A DNA stretch of 64,000 bases from Gnetum montanum (taxonomy: Eukaryota > Streptophyta > Gnetopsida > Gnetales > Gnetaceae): the NCBI GenBank assembly GCA_015680685.1, contig MNCI01020610.1, positions 134,832 to 198,831 of the forward strand. Reading direction: 5' to 3'. The position numbers were made by a program, and so were the translations under genes. Under the pieces are notes generated by a model, which saw only the letters and a program-made list of their open reading frames with translations, was not told where the DNA came from and did not search any database. The first letter of the stretch is position 1; each line of letters opens with the position of its first letter. Positions 1 to 10,640 of the stretch are shown here, piece by piece.

Positions 1-765
1 AAGGATTTGGTATCCGTGCTACTAAACTGTGGCCCATTGTCGGTCACAATAGTCATCGGGAGGCCAAATCGGGTTACGATATTGTCCAAGATAAAATGGC
101 AAACCTGTTGAGATGTAATTTTCAGCAGAGGAATAGCTTCTACCCACTTCGTAAAGTACTCAGTAGCGGTAATGATGAAGTTATGCCCTGCAGAAGATTT
201 TGGCGTGATGGGTCCTATGATGTTCAGTCCCCATCGTTGGAATGGCCATGTTATCTGTGTCGTGTGCAATTATGTGGGTGACACGTGGATAAGGTTTGCG
301 TGCCGTTGACACGTGTCACAGGTTTTGACCTTCGTCAGGCAATCTCGTTCCATGCGTGGCCAGTAGTACCCTAAGCGCCGGATTTTTAGGGCCATGGCCC
401 GTGGTGCTACGTGGCCACCGCATAGTCCTTCATGAACCTCGCTGACTATGTGCTGTGCTTGGTCTTTGTTAACGCAGGTGAGCAATACGCCATCGAAGGA
501 GCGTCTACAAAGAGTGCTATCTCCAATGATGACGTAATGCTTAGCCCGCTTACGGATTGCGTCTTTCTGCGCACGCGTTAACGCAGATGGTAGCTCACCC
601 TGTAAAAGATAAGATTTGATATGATCGTACCACTCATGCATGCTTTCCTCGATAAGAGAGGAGATTTGCGCCGTCTGAATGACAGGATCCCCCCAGTGTA
701 ATCTTTCATACGGAATATATACATTTAAGTCAGAGCGCAGATCTTGAAGTTACGTGCTTCTCTTA
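1..765 (-). pseudogene. Tat-lineage Ty3/gypsy integrase relic
   Basis: Minus-strand pol fragment that runs off the left edge. The H2C2 zinc-binding part of integrase is clear at about 300-450: HEGLCGGH, then GYYWPRM, then CDTCQRHAN. The core follows toward position 1 with WPFQRWGLNIIGP, TEYFTKWVEA and VTDNGPQFSS. These blocks are of the Tat branch and differ from the Athila-type integrases elsewhere in the window, so this is an older unrelated element. The residue that should be the first catalytic Asp (MD.IGP in relatives) reads Asn (LNIIGP). The reading frame is otherwise open from about 641 down to the edge, with a stop near 750. The adjoining 766-1023 shows no recognisable domain. Element A inserted to its right. 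Confidence 0.75.
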
Positions 766-1028
766 TGCCAGCCTCCGATCATCGCGTTTAGCATTACCTT
801 TGTCGCAATCCATTTTACATCGCTTTCTCCTTGCTTTACGATCGCATTCTTTTACGCACGTTGCATTGTTTTACTGACCCGTAAGTCCCTGTCTGATCGA
901 CAAGACCGTTCAGGGCGCCGCGGATTCGTTTCTCCAGCATAGCCCTCAAGCGGATCCGTGGCTAAAACTGTGTACGCCGGGGATTCGGTCGGTATTTTCC
1001 AGCTGCCGACGTTTTCCGTCATTACATG

Positions 1029-1931
1029 GTGGAGTAGTCTAACACCCAACCATACGAGATACAAGTGTTCATGTGTAGCCTAGTCAAATTTCGTAGACAA
1101 GGCAATGTAACTATGTTCGTAATTGGTTTAAGTTCATGACGATTGTCTTTCCACATGAGTTAGTAAAGTAAATAGGTATGGTTTAACTTAAAGTGAGGTG
1201 CATGATAATTGATGTTGCATTGGCCATTTTACTCCTAGCAAACATAAGATAATGGAAAGTGGTTTCTAAGTCTAAGTAAATAACAAATGAATCTAATCTA
1301 GCCTAGGTAACAAACATCTATTCCTGACTCTTCACACACATCTTGGACTTGTGTAATCATTACTAGGATTACCAAGTACCTCACTACTGGGCAAACCAAG
1401 CAATAATATTACTAGGTTACCAAACGATCACACTTTAGGCTTAAAATTAGTTGTATCCATTTTACTTAACAATAATAAAAGTAAAGTTCATGAAAAAGTA
1501 AATCAGTAACTAGGAAAATAGTAAACATTATACTAAGTCAAAATAGTAAACATTAGTCTAAGTAAACAATAAATAAATCTAAGTAATGCTACAATGATGC
1601 AAAGTAATCTCGATCTTTATTTTCAATCATGAAACATGTCCAAGTACATTCTTCTCAAATAAATACCCCATTCAATCACTTAACATCACACTATGAGTAT
1701 ACAATGCTAGGTGCTAAGTGCTAAAATTAATCAAACAAACTAATAGAATTTCGCTAAGGTTGGGCTAAGATTATTGCTAGAGTGTGTGCCTAAGTGTCAT
1801 ATTTATAGGCTTTCACATGTCCACAATATTGGATATCTGACATTGTAGCTTATGCCCCGATATCAGGGACCTAATATCGCAACTCCGATATTGAATACTT
1901 GATATCATAGCCAAAAGAATGTAGCTTATCA
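1029..1931 (-). repeat. 3' LTR of element A
   Basis: About 903 bp matching 13288-13634 plus 24120-24688. On the minus strand it begins TGATAAG at 1931 and holds a cluster of GATATC/GATATT palindromes (1822-1915), then TATAAATA (complement of about 1801-1808). The other end lacks the TGATGAG-complement terminus seen in the right copy. Confidence 0.88.
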
Positions 1932-1945
1932 TACCTCCACAAGTC
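1932..1945 (-). other. Polypurine tract region of element A
   Basis: Immediately inside the 3' LTR the minus strand reads GACTTGTGGAGGTA, equivalent to GTCATGGGGGTA in elements B and D. This is where plus-strand DNA synthesis would be primed. The purine run is weaker than in B and D. Confidence 0.6.
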
Positions 1946-2139
1946 ACTGAAAACTTGTTCTCGAGTTAAAAAAAATGAGGATAGAGTTCCTTACAAAATT
2001 AGAAGGTAGATTCTCATGACATTAACTACTATGTATGACTTTTAATTGCCGCAATTGTGTTTACAAAAATGACATAAAACATGACATGACAACTTTAACA
2101 AAAACAAACTTTAGGTAAAGCTTGATGTATCCTTATGTA

Positions 2140-4823
2140 GTTCCAAGTGGTGATGGCATCTCCATTGGTTACTTTTCCTTGTCATCATGCTTTTGAAATC
2201 TATATCGATTTAAGAGCACCTAAAGCTTCTCCTCTTCCATTCTTAGGTCATGTACCATCCATCCATGTTCTGCAATGTGTGATGGAGTGGGTACATCCCA
2301 TGGGCACGGCAGCTACAAAAACATCTAATTTGCCTTGACATACTAGACTAAGAATTGTCTCCTTTCTTCTTCAAAAGCTCTAGCCTTTTCATATAGTTCA
2401 TTATAATTTATCAATCTTCTACTAGGTTTTTTGCTACATCTTTTTGCCCTTGGTAGCTAGCCTTCACCACTTCCAGTTCAAAGGTTACCACTTAGCATTT
2501 CTACAAAGCATCTTTACGATCTGCAAACTCTTTTTCATAGAGAACATACGTGGTTTCTCCTTGTTGTTCTAGCTCATTCCTAGGCCTATTTACTATTAAC
2601 ATGGCTAAGTTAGCATAATGAAGGTTAGCTAACCCCATGTATTCTTTTAGATCTTCAAGTTGTAGGTCTTTGTTTTTCTGCTTGATAGACAAGGACATAA
2701 CTATCCAAAATGGGTTGCCAATCAGGATTTTGTGCTAAAATGGTGTTGATTCTAGCTTTGGCCACCTGGATCTTCTTCTTGTTGATTTTCTTGTACATGC
2801 CCACCTAATCATGGAAGCGTTTCTTGAGCCTTTCATTTTTCTTTGCCTCATTTTGCCACACGTTTATTTCAATAACTGAATTTTGATGAATGATGCATGC
2901 CTCCTTCATTGAGAGGGTTTGATTTTCTCTTACAAGGTGGCTCATGTCTTGGTTAACCCTCACCAATTATTCTCTTAATTGATGAATGCTCTCCTCCAAA
3001 ATATTTTTCTACTTTTCCATAATGGTCAAACTCATGTTATCAACAGCAAGTTGTTTATTTTCCTCTTAGATCATGATAAGTGTCTTCACATGTGCATATG
3101 TTTGTGCTTCAGCTACAAAGGCATTCCATACCACTTTTTCCTTCTTTTTTGAAATTTTCTTATTGTCCTCAATCAAGTAATTTATCTGCTCTATTCTAAA
3201 CTATTATATCTCATCAGGTGTAATAAGCTATGTAGGATCTCTATGCTCAACTCTCAAGGCTAAAAGCTCTTCTTGTAATCTTAGAATTTCATTTTCTACA
3301 TGCTCTACCCTTGTCTCTATTGTGACCAATTTTTCCTTGGTAGCGACGAGCTTAGACTGTACTATAATGACATCACTAGGGACGTCAAAAAGTGTTGTCA
3401 TGACTTGCCAAGTTTACATTAGTCTATTGGGCACATCCTCATGGTTAGCAAGAGTCATCGAGGCTTCGGCTAATATTTGAACATCTCTGGCTCTATTTAG
3501 ATTTATCGGTGGCACAACAGGTACATTAAAAGATTTTTTAATGTGATCAATGATCATCTCTATTGCTCCAACTGCATCTTGGTGTTGCATTACATTTACT
3601 GTGGCTCCCTCTCTAGTCTCAAGCACCACTTGGAATAATGTAGTATTCCTAGAGATTTGTTGTAACCATTACACCTTTCCTCCTGACTATGGTGAGATCT
3701 ATCGACTTGCTAAATCTATTGAAACTATGGGCTAGATGGCACTATCAACAACTCTGTAAAGAGTGGCCTCCTCCCTTATTTCCCAATTGATGATTTCTGC
3801 AATCTATTGCATATGACTCATCAACAGTCTATAATCTTGCAGCGATAGTGGTGGAACTTGTTGTTTTTGTTGCTCTTGTTCTTTTTCTTGTTCTTCATCC
3901 TAATCTTTTTTGAGTGGTGCTAGTTTGAGTAATTTAACATATGAAGCATTTTGGGCTCTTCTTGGAATGTCATTGGTGTATCACAGGATTCCAGCTCGCT
4001 CGCATAGATTTTTGATAAGGCAAGGGAATGGAAATATCGGCTTTGGTACCTTTCTTTCTTCGAACTGCCTCTGTATTTCCATAAATTAGAGTTGTGTGAG
4101 GTTGGCATTGTATTTTTCCATCATGATTGTACTTGCTCTAGCTACATAAGTGGATAGTTAGTTAAATTCTTTTGTTGGGAACAAGTGATAAGTGCCAATT
4201 TTGAAGTAGATTCTTTCTTCTAGAGTTAGCTCATTATAGCCCTTATCTTCTTTGCCATATGCCCGTTTCAACCATAGTTTTCTGGTTTCAAGATCTAATT
4301 GGGTGGATAGATGTGCTAACTTTGTCCCTTCATTGGATATATTTAGAGCTCCTACAATTACCTTGATCAAGAATGAAATTGAGACTCCTCTAATGTTAAC
4401 TGTGGTACCCTCTTCTTTGTTATGCCAAAACTGGTAGGTTTTTCCAAGGTATTGTTTGCAACTATTATAAAGGATCGGCCATAGTGGCAATGCCTTGAAT
4501 TGTGTCTTGATCACTTTAGGGGTGAACTCCACAAATGGGCCAAAGTACATTTTTACAATAACGGTGGTCAAGATGGACCTTTCTTGGATGGCTTGGAGGT
4601 AATCCTGTGACAATGTGAGGCATTGTCTCGGCACTTGTGGTTCCTTTGCCTCTCCTTGGGCCTATTGTCCCATAGCAAGAGTTTCTTGATGAATGATAAA
4701 TGATTGGGCTTCCTACTCCTCATGTTCAAGTTCTTGTCCTCTTGTTCAGCCTCTACCTTGACCTCTCAGTCTCTTACTTACACCTTGTGAGGGTCCTCCT
4801 TATGCTCCTCTCTTTGGGATCAT
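2140..4823 (-). pseudogene. Third (post-integrase) coding region of element A, coiled-coil rich
   Basis: Decayed coding region between integrase and 3' LTR, where Athila elements carry an extra or env-like ORF. A plausible start is the ATG at 4821-4823 (MIPKRGA). The best-preserved stretch is 4158-4634: a globular region with TVNIRGVSISFLIK and LTLEERIYFKIGTYHLFP. Further on are KPIFPFPCLIKNLCERAG, a Gln-rich patch and long heptad-like segments (around 3300-2800: RVEHVENEILRLQEELL, KNERLKKRF) that look like coiled coil. The N-terminal layout resembles the putative plant transposon protein domain of Athila-type ORFs, but that is an impression, not a match. I see no clear signal peptide or transmembrane segment in the remaining frame, so env is not shown. 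In-frame stops are frequent. Elements B and D have no equivalent. Confidence 0.5.
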
Positions 4824-5366
4824 CTACAATCATTAAGGATTAAAAATTACTAAGGTATTTGCATTTATTCTTAACAGTTCCATACATTACTCATACCCTT
4901 AATTACATTAAGTTCTTAGATTATGATTGTAGAGTTAGATAAATTTTTAAAAAGTTACCAAATAAGTGCTAATCTCTTTATGACTCCTCACAATTATCTA
5001 TTTTGTTTGTATGTATGGCTCATTATGATTGGTTGTGATTCCTTAAGAATATTAATTGAGTGTTCTGGCTTTATCATGATTAGTTCTTATTAACAAGTTT
5101 CACTTCATTCTTACCCTTAAAATACCTTCCAAGCATTAGAATTTTTTGAAAAATTGGTGCAGACTTTCCTTGCTAGCACCCTCCCCCCATGACCAAGATG
5201 AGCACTTCATAATCAAATAAGTTCAAAAGGCATAAACATCGGAGAAATAACGGGGAAGTTATGGCTTGGAAAAGCTAGGAGGTCAGAGATTAGATTAGAG
5301 AAGAAAATTTGAAAAATCTCCCTTATGTGCAAATGAAAAATGATGAAAAAATTAGCTAAGTCCCCA

Positions 5367-5458
5367 CATATATATAGGTTGTGTATGATCCGATATTGGG
5401 GACCCAACATCGGGAACCTGATATCGATGGGGACCTAATATTGGGAATCCAATATCAG
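5367..5458 (-). promoter_or_regulatory. Internal U3-like promoter candidate in element A
   Basis: Read on the minus strand: a cluster of GATATT/GATATC palindromes (5391-5458), then TATATATA (5367-5378 region) about 15-20 bases downstream. The same arrangement and some of the same words (TATTAGGTCCC, GATATCGGG or GATATCAGG) occur in the U3 of A's own LTR. It lies about 540 bases upstream of the third coding region. The reading as a promoter is inference; it could also be a remnant of an inserted U3. Confidence 0.45.
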
Positions 5459-6940
5459 AGTTGAGGAAATTTCATTTTCATAATAGTTTGATGATAAAAA
5501 TTGATGTTTTTGGATGTTTGGAAGGTTTTAAGGTTTTTCAAAGGGTTTGGATTATGGATATATGCTCATTTTTGCAAAACTTTGTCATTGGTAGTTCATA
5601 AAGAAGGAATCTCAAGCTACGAAAGTTCATAAGATGGAGGAGAAGGGTAATGAATTCATGTTGTGAGAATAGATAGTTTAAATGATATGGGAAGTTTTTA
5701 TTGACATCTGTTGATGCTGGAAGGTTCAAAATGATGTGGAATTGCTTAGAAAGTATAAGATACAACAGTTATACAAGTGGATCATGCCCAAAGAAGGCTC
5801 CAACCCTTAATGCCCTTGTATAACCACACATAAAAGTGTCCTTAGGCACTTAAAGAGTTGAATGTAATGCATACCTATTGAGCAAAACACACATGTTAGT
5901 ACCACCAAATTGGGAAAACAACACTATGTTACACAAAATACAAGGTATGACTACTCAAACAGTGAGATGAGATAGACTTAGAAGGGATTGCAAAAATCGG
6001 GACGTGAGGTGTCTTACCATAGGCATAATAAATTCTTATGTTTTATTAATGGTTAGAGTAATTACTAGCTTTTTTGTCCAAGATTCAAACCAAGTCTAGA
6101 CCACATTCCAATGACATCACATCGCTTCATCTCTTGGGATTACAACTGTAAGACTACAAATGTTGCAAGGAGTATTGTCACTTGGCGTATTGTCCAAGGA
6201 AGGGGATTTATTCATGGCACTTTATTTATTTTTATATTTCTAAGAAGGTGCCTACCTTCAAGCATGGGTAACGTGTCTTTTCAATGGGACCCCTAAAAAT
6301 TTATTATGTGCTCTTTTTATTTTTATTTGTGTCAACCTTTTAAGGCAGTACTTATTTTACTATTACTCCCATTTTTCGTTAGATCTACAAGGATATAATA
6401 CGACCTCAGCAACATGACAGAACTTCACAATAGTAATCCAAAAGAATCCACAAATCCCCTTGATGTCACACCCTTTTCATTCCCACTTGGTTCTTCACTT
6501 TTTGATCTAGGCATAATGATAATAAGTTTATTATTAGTTGTATGATGGAAAAGAATATCATTATGGCCATGGTAAGAACCTCTTATTAATGGAATGGATG
6601 GATGGATGATGTGGGCTTACTATTCAAATGATCAATCCCTTATGACTTGATAACATAGAGAAATCGTCATCTTATTGGGTTACATCTTGCCTTTATTCTG
6701 TGTCTTATTAGTAATCAAAATTATTTACAAAAGGTTTAAAAACAAAGCATGAAAGAAATGAAAAAGTTAGTAAGAATTATGAAAAATTATAAAGAATGAA
6801 AAATGTTAAAAGAATGGAAAATGTCAAAGAATTGAAAGATATATCAAAGACTGTCAAAAATTGAAGAAATGAAAAGTATCAAAGAATGAGAAAAAATTAA
6901 AGAATGTGAAAAATAGAAAAGAAAATGAAAAATTCCATAA
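5459..6940. other. Non-coding 3' spacer of element A after pol
   Basis: No convincing gene. On the minus strand the end of pol is followed by an imperfect T-rich tract built from TTTTCATTCTTTGA-like words (about 6740-6930). Further on, about 6460-6480 reads as the complement of GGGTGTGACATCAAGGGG, a motif also found in the matching spacers of C (41060-41090) and D (58140-58170). Confidence 0.55.
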
Positions 6941-8350
6941 GGTACCTACGGTTCAAGATTGACACCCCCATGACTATCATGAAGATCAAGCAGATGGAAG
7001 ATAGAATAAGTAGAAGATGTATCATTAGGTTGAGTAAACTCTTTTGAATATTCATAATATGATTTAACTTGTTGGATATTGACAAGGATAAGCTTATGTG
7101 TACTGGTTAGGTGGTGGATATTTAAGGCACTAGATGGATAAGTGGCATGCATAATGTATGGTTCCTTCTAAAGTATTTAAAATTTAGCTTTTTGGGGTAA
7201 ATGACTAGGATTATAATAAAGGACCTTGTCACTCGGTTGTATGGTTACATGCCTTATCCGTGAATCCTACCTAAGTTTGGAGTAATTCTTATGGACTTCA
7301 CTATCCATAAGTGCTACTATTTGATTCTCATCTAAAATATTCAAGTTGATTAGATGTTCCTTTTAGGCTAAACTCAAATTAAGTTCAAGTTCACTAGCAA
7401 TAGCTAAAGTATCAAGCTCTACCTAGATTGGGAGCATTGGCAACTTGTCATAGACTAACTCATATGATCTGTACCCTATAGGTAGTTTCTAGGATGTCAT
7501 ATAGGCCCATAGAATATCATTTAATTTCATACTCCAATCCCATCAAAACCTACTAACTGTCCTAGTGGGTATTCTAGTAATTTCATAGTTTGTAACTTTA
7601 GCTTAACCATTTTCTTAGGGATGATATGGTGTTGTTAGTTTATGGTTAACCCCAAGTTGTTGCATGAGTTTCTTAAAGGTAGCGTAAATTGAGTCCCATT
7701 ATCTAAGATAAGCATTCTTAGTACTCCAAATCTGTTCACCACATGTTGGAAAATTTTGGCAGCTATTTTTGCCATATAATCTTTTATTGTTGCTGCCTCT
7801 ACTCACTTTGTGTAGTAATCCACAGTCATAATAATATACACTTTTCCATTTAACATTGATTAAATGGACCCCATAAATTCAATTCTCCGTATATTAAAAG
7901 CCTCCATTGGTTGTATCCAGTGTTGTGGCCCTTCATATTGGCAGTAATCCCTCCATCCCTTTGGCAGCATTCATAGGATTGTGCAAAAGTGTGAATAAAG
8001 TAGGCCAAAAGTAGCCTGCCATTAATATTTTGGATGCCATTCTATGCCTTGCATAGTGGCCACCACATGGACCTTCATGGGCAACCTATAAAACTCTCTA
8101 CTTCTCTCAATCTAGCACACACCATCTAATGAGCCCATTTGCACGGATCTTGTATAGGTTGTCATTGATTTCCATGTACCATTTTTCTCTATGAAGGAAT
8201 TTTTCACGTTGTTTTCTACTCCATTCAATAGGAAGCTCTTGTGTTGTGAGATAAGTAAGGTACTCTATGATCCATGGCTTTCCAATTGAATCTATAGCCT
8301 TTACTGTTCTAGTAAACAAATCCTCGTGAGGAAATTGGTTTGATTACAGT
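6940..8350 (-). pseudogene. Integrase of element A (broken)
   Basis: Minus-strand continuation of pol. The N-terminal zinc-binding region is visible at about 8000-8110 (VAHEGPCGGHYARH, GYFWPTLF). The core is frameshifted near 7900-7650 and then recovers at LMQQLGVNHKLTTPYHP. The position of the catalytic Glu reads Lys (NG-stop-AKVTN, about 7600). The C-terminal part ends with HATYPSSALNIHHLT and a terminal DSHGGVNLEP matching SHGGDGHLC in B. Multiple stops. Confidence 0.75.
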
Positions 8351-8379
8351 TCCACTTGGTTGTATAAATCCCATTTTAA

Positions 8380-9660
8380 CCTGGATAAATGATCAACTAC
8401 TATGTTTTTAGTTCCTTTCTTATTTATCATTGTGATGTCAAACTCGTAAAGAATCACAAGTCATCTTACCACTCTGGGACTAACCACTGGCTTATTCATT
8501 AAAAAACAGATGGCACTATGATTGGTGTGGACATAAATTTGGTAATTGAGCACATAATGTATGAATTTTTCAAATTCATACATCACAACCATTAGCTCCT
8601 TTTTAACTGTGGTGTAATTTAATTGGGCTCTGGTGATGCTCCTGCTAGCATAGTGTATATAGTATGGTCTTTTCTAATCATCAAGCTGTGTTAATACTAC
8701 ACCTAGTGCATAAGTGAAAGCATTAGTCATGATTTGAAAAGGTCTTGACTAATCCAAAGCTTGAAGGATTGGCGTCTCTACTAATTCTTGTTTCACAACT
8801 TTGAATGCCTTTTCACATAACTCAGTCCACTCAAAGGGTGCATCCTTCTTCATGAGTTCTATAAGGAATTTGGCTATCTTTGAAAAGTTTTCAATAAATC
8901 TCCTATAGTATCCCGTATGGCCTAAAAAGGATCTTACATCTCTCACTGTCTGTGGCCATTGAATGATGTTTTAGATGAGTATGATCTATTCAGGGTTTAC
9001 CTCTATATCTTTCTAGGAGATTTTATGTCCCAGCACTATGCCTTCTTGGACCATGAGATGGCTCTTTTGCCAGTTGAACTTTAGATTAGTTTCAACACAT
9101 CTTTTAAGTAATTGCTATAACCAATCCAATGCTTATTTGAAATCTAGCCCGTATGTGGAAAAATCATCCATAGAGACTTCAACACCTTTGCCTATCTACT
9201 TCTGGAAGATATTTAAAACTAGTCTCTAGAAGGTTGCTAGTGTATTGCAAAGACCAAAAGGCATATGTCTGTAGGCAAACGTTCCCTATGGATTGATGAA
9301 CGTGGTTTTTTCTTAGTCTTCAGGTGCAATGCAAATCTGATTATATCCACTATACCCATCTAGAAAACTGTAATACTTATGTCCTAAAATTGTGTCCAAG
9401 ACCTAATCAACAAATGGTAGTAGGAAGTGATCCTTAAATGTGGCTAAGTTCAACATCCGAAAGTTAATGCAGATGCGTCATTTGCCTTCTTTCTTTAGAA
9501 CTATCACTAAAGGACTAACCCATTCACTATCTGCAATGGAATAGATGAATCCTACCTTTAGCAACTTTTCCAATTCTTGCTTGAGCCTTCGTTGAGGTTG
9601 GCATTTTGGCCCAACTACAGGATTAGTATAGATCTGGTGTTGAAAAATTCATGGATCAAT
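8380..9660 (-). pseudogene. Reverse transcriptase-RNase H of element A (broken)
   Basis: Athila-type RT read on the minus strand: RRLKQELEKLLKVGFIY, SEWVSPLVIV, TFKDHF, FLDGYSGYNQI, FAYRHMPFGLCN and the catalytic SMDDFSTYG. The thumb/connection (RDVRSFLGHTGYYRRFIENF) and RNase H (YALGVVLTQLDD, QLNYTTVKKELMVV, HTNHSAICFLMNKP) follow. Stops replace Gln, Trp and Arg residues at more than ten sites, for example VD-stop-VLDT where B has VDQVLDT. The catalytic Asp pair is still present, but no full-length product is possible. Confidence 0.85.
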
Positions 9661-9899
9661 TCTTGTGATCTCATCATAAGACCATGCAAATGTTATTGCC
9701 CATTTGTTGAGCACTTCCAGTAGTTTCTCCTTTTGCTCTTTGTCTAGGTTGGCATTTATAATCACCAACTTTTTATTATTTAGAAATGCATATTCTAATG
9801 TTACCGATAGGGCTTTCAATTCTAGCAGTTATGGTTCCACTGTGTCTTGGATCTCCAAGTGTCACTAGTCTATTTCTTCTTCTCGATTTTTTCAAGGAT

Positions 9900-10640
9900 A
9901 GGAGTGTCCTTTTCTTAGCTATGTTAATTTATCTGTTTCTGCTATAAAAGTACTGATGATTTTCTCTTTAGGTTCCATGTACTTATCAGATTGAGTTTCT
10001 TCACTTGTAATCAACCATTGGGTGCCCTCTTGTTGGGTGGCTGCTACATACAGATAATTTTGCACACGTCTTGTTTCGACACATCTATTGCATGCCTTAG
10101 TCTCTTCTTGTTTGATAGCCCAAATTCTTTGCACACAATTGCATGCATTATCATTATATGCGATACATGGCACTCTTCATCTTTGTATGATTCTAGCCTC
10201 ATCTTCCTTCGAATTTTCCAAGGACAAATCATGAATTCCAAGCTTAGCATCCATAGTGCTAAGCCAAGCTCTTCCCATGATAATTGGAAATTCTCCCTTG
10301 TTTTTCCTTACATGAATGATTAGAAAATTAGTAGGGTAAGACCAACCACTAATGGTAGAAGTCACATCATCCACCTATCTAAGTGGAACTGTGATTAACT
10401 AGTTCATAAGCTCTAAGAAAATGTTGCTTTTCTTTAGTGGTAGTAGGTCCCACACCTAATACATGTCTTGAGATATCAGGTTCATTCTAGACCTAGAATC
10501 TAGTAGATTTGTGCATGATTTTTGTTCTACTATTTGGAGATAAACTAAGAGACTTCTTGGATTAGTTCTCTTCTATGGAAGATCCCTTACCTTAATCCAA
10601 TGAGTTACTATCTAAGTGAGCATAACATTGGTGACATTTG
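9900..10640 (-). pseudogene. Aspartic protease region of element A (broken)
   Basis: Minus strand. The active-site segment reads NLLDSRSRMNLISQDMY, where relatives have LLDSGS. It is followed by KNKGEFPIIMGRAWLSTMDA, the equivalent of the ILGRxWL motif of plant Ty3/gypsy proteases. The Gly of the D-S/T-G triad reads Arg. A Cys-containing linker (IAYNDNACNC) and a conserved ATQQEGTQWL stretch lead on to RT. The frame is mostly open from about 10374 to 9919 but with stops upstream. Confidence 0.7.

Noticed and set aside
852-1064. Arg-rich minus-strand open frame next to the Tat relic
   Set aside because: Crosses the insertion boundary of element A and shows no known domain.
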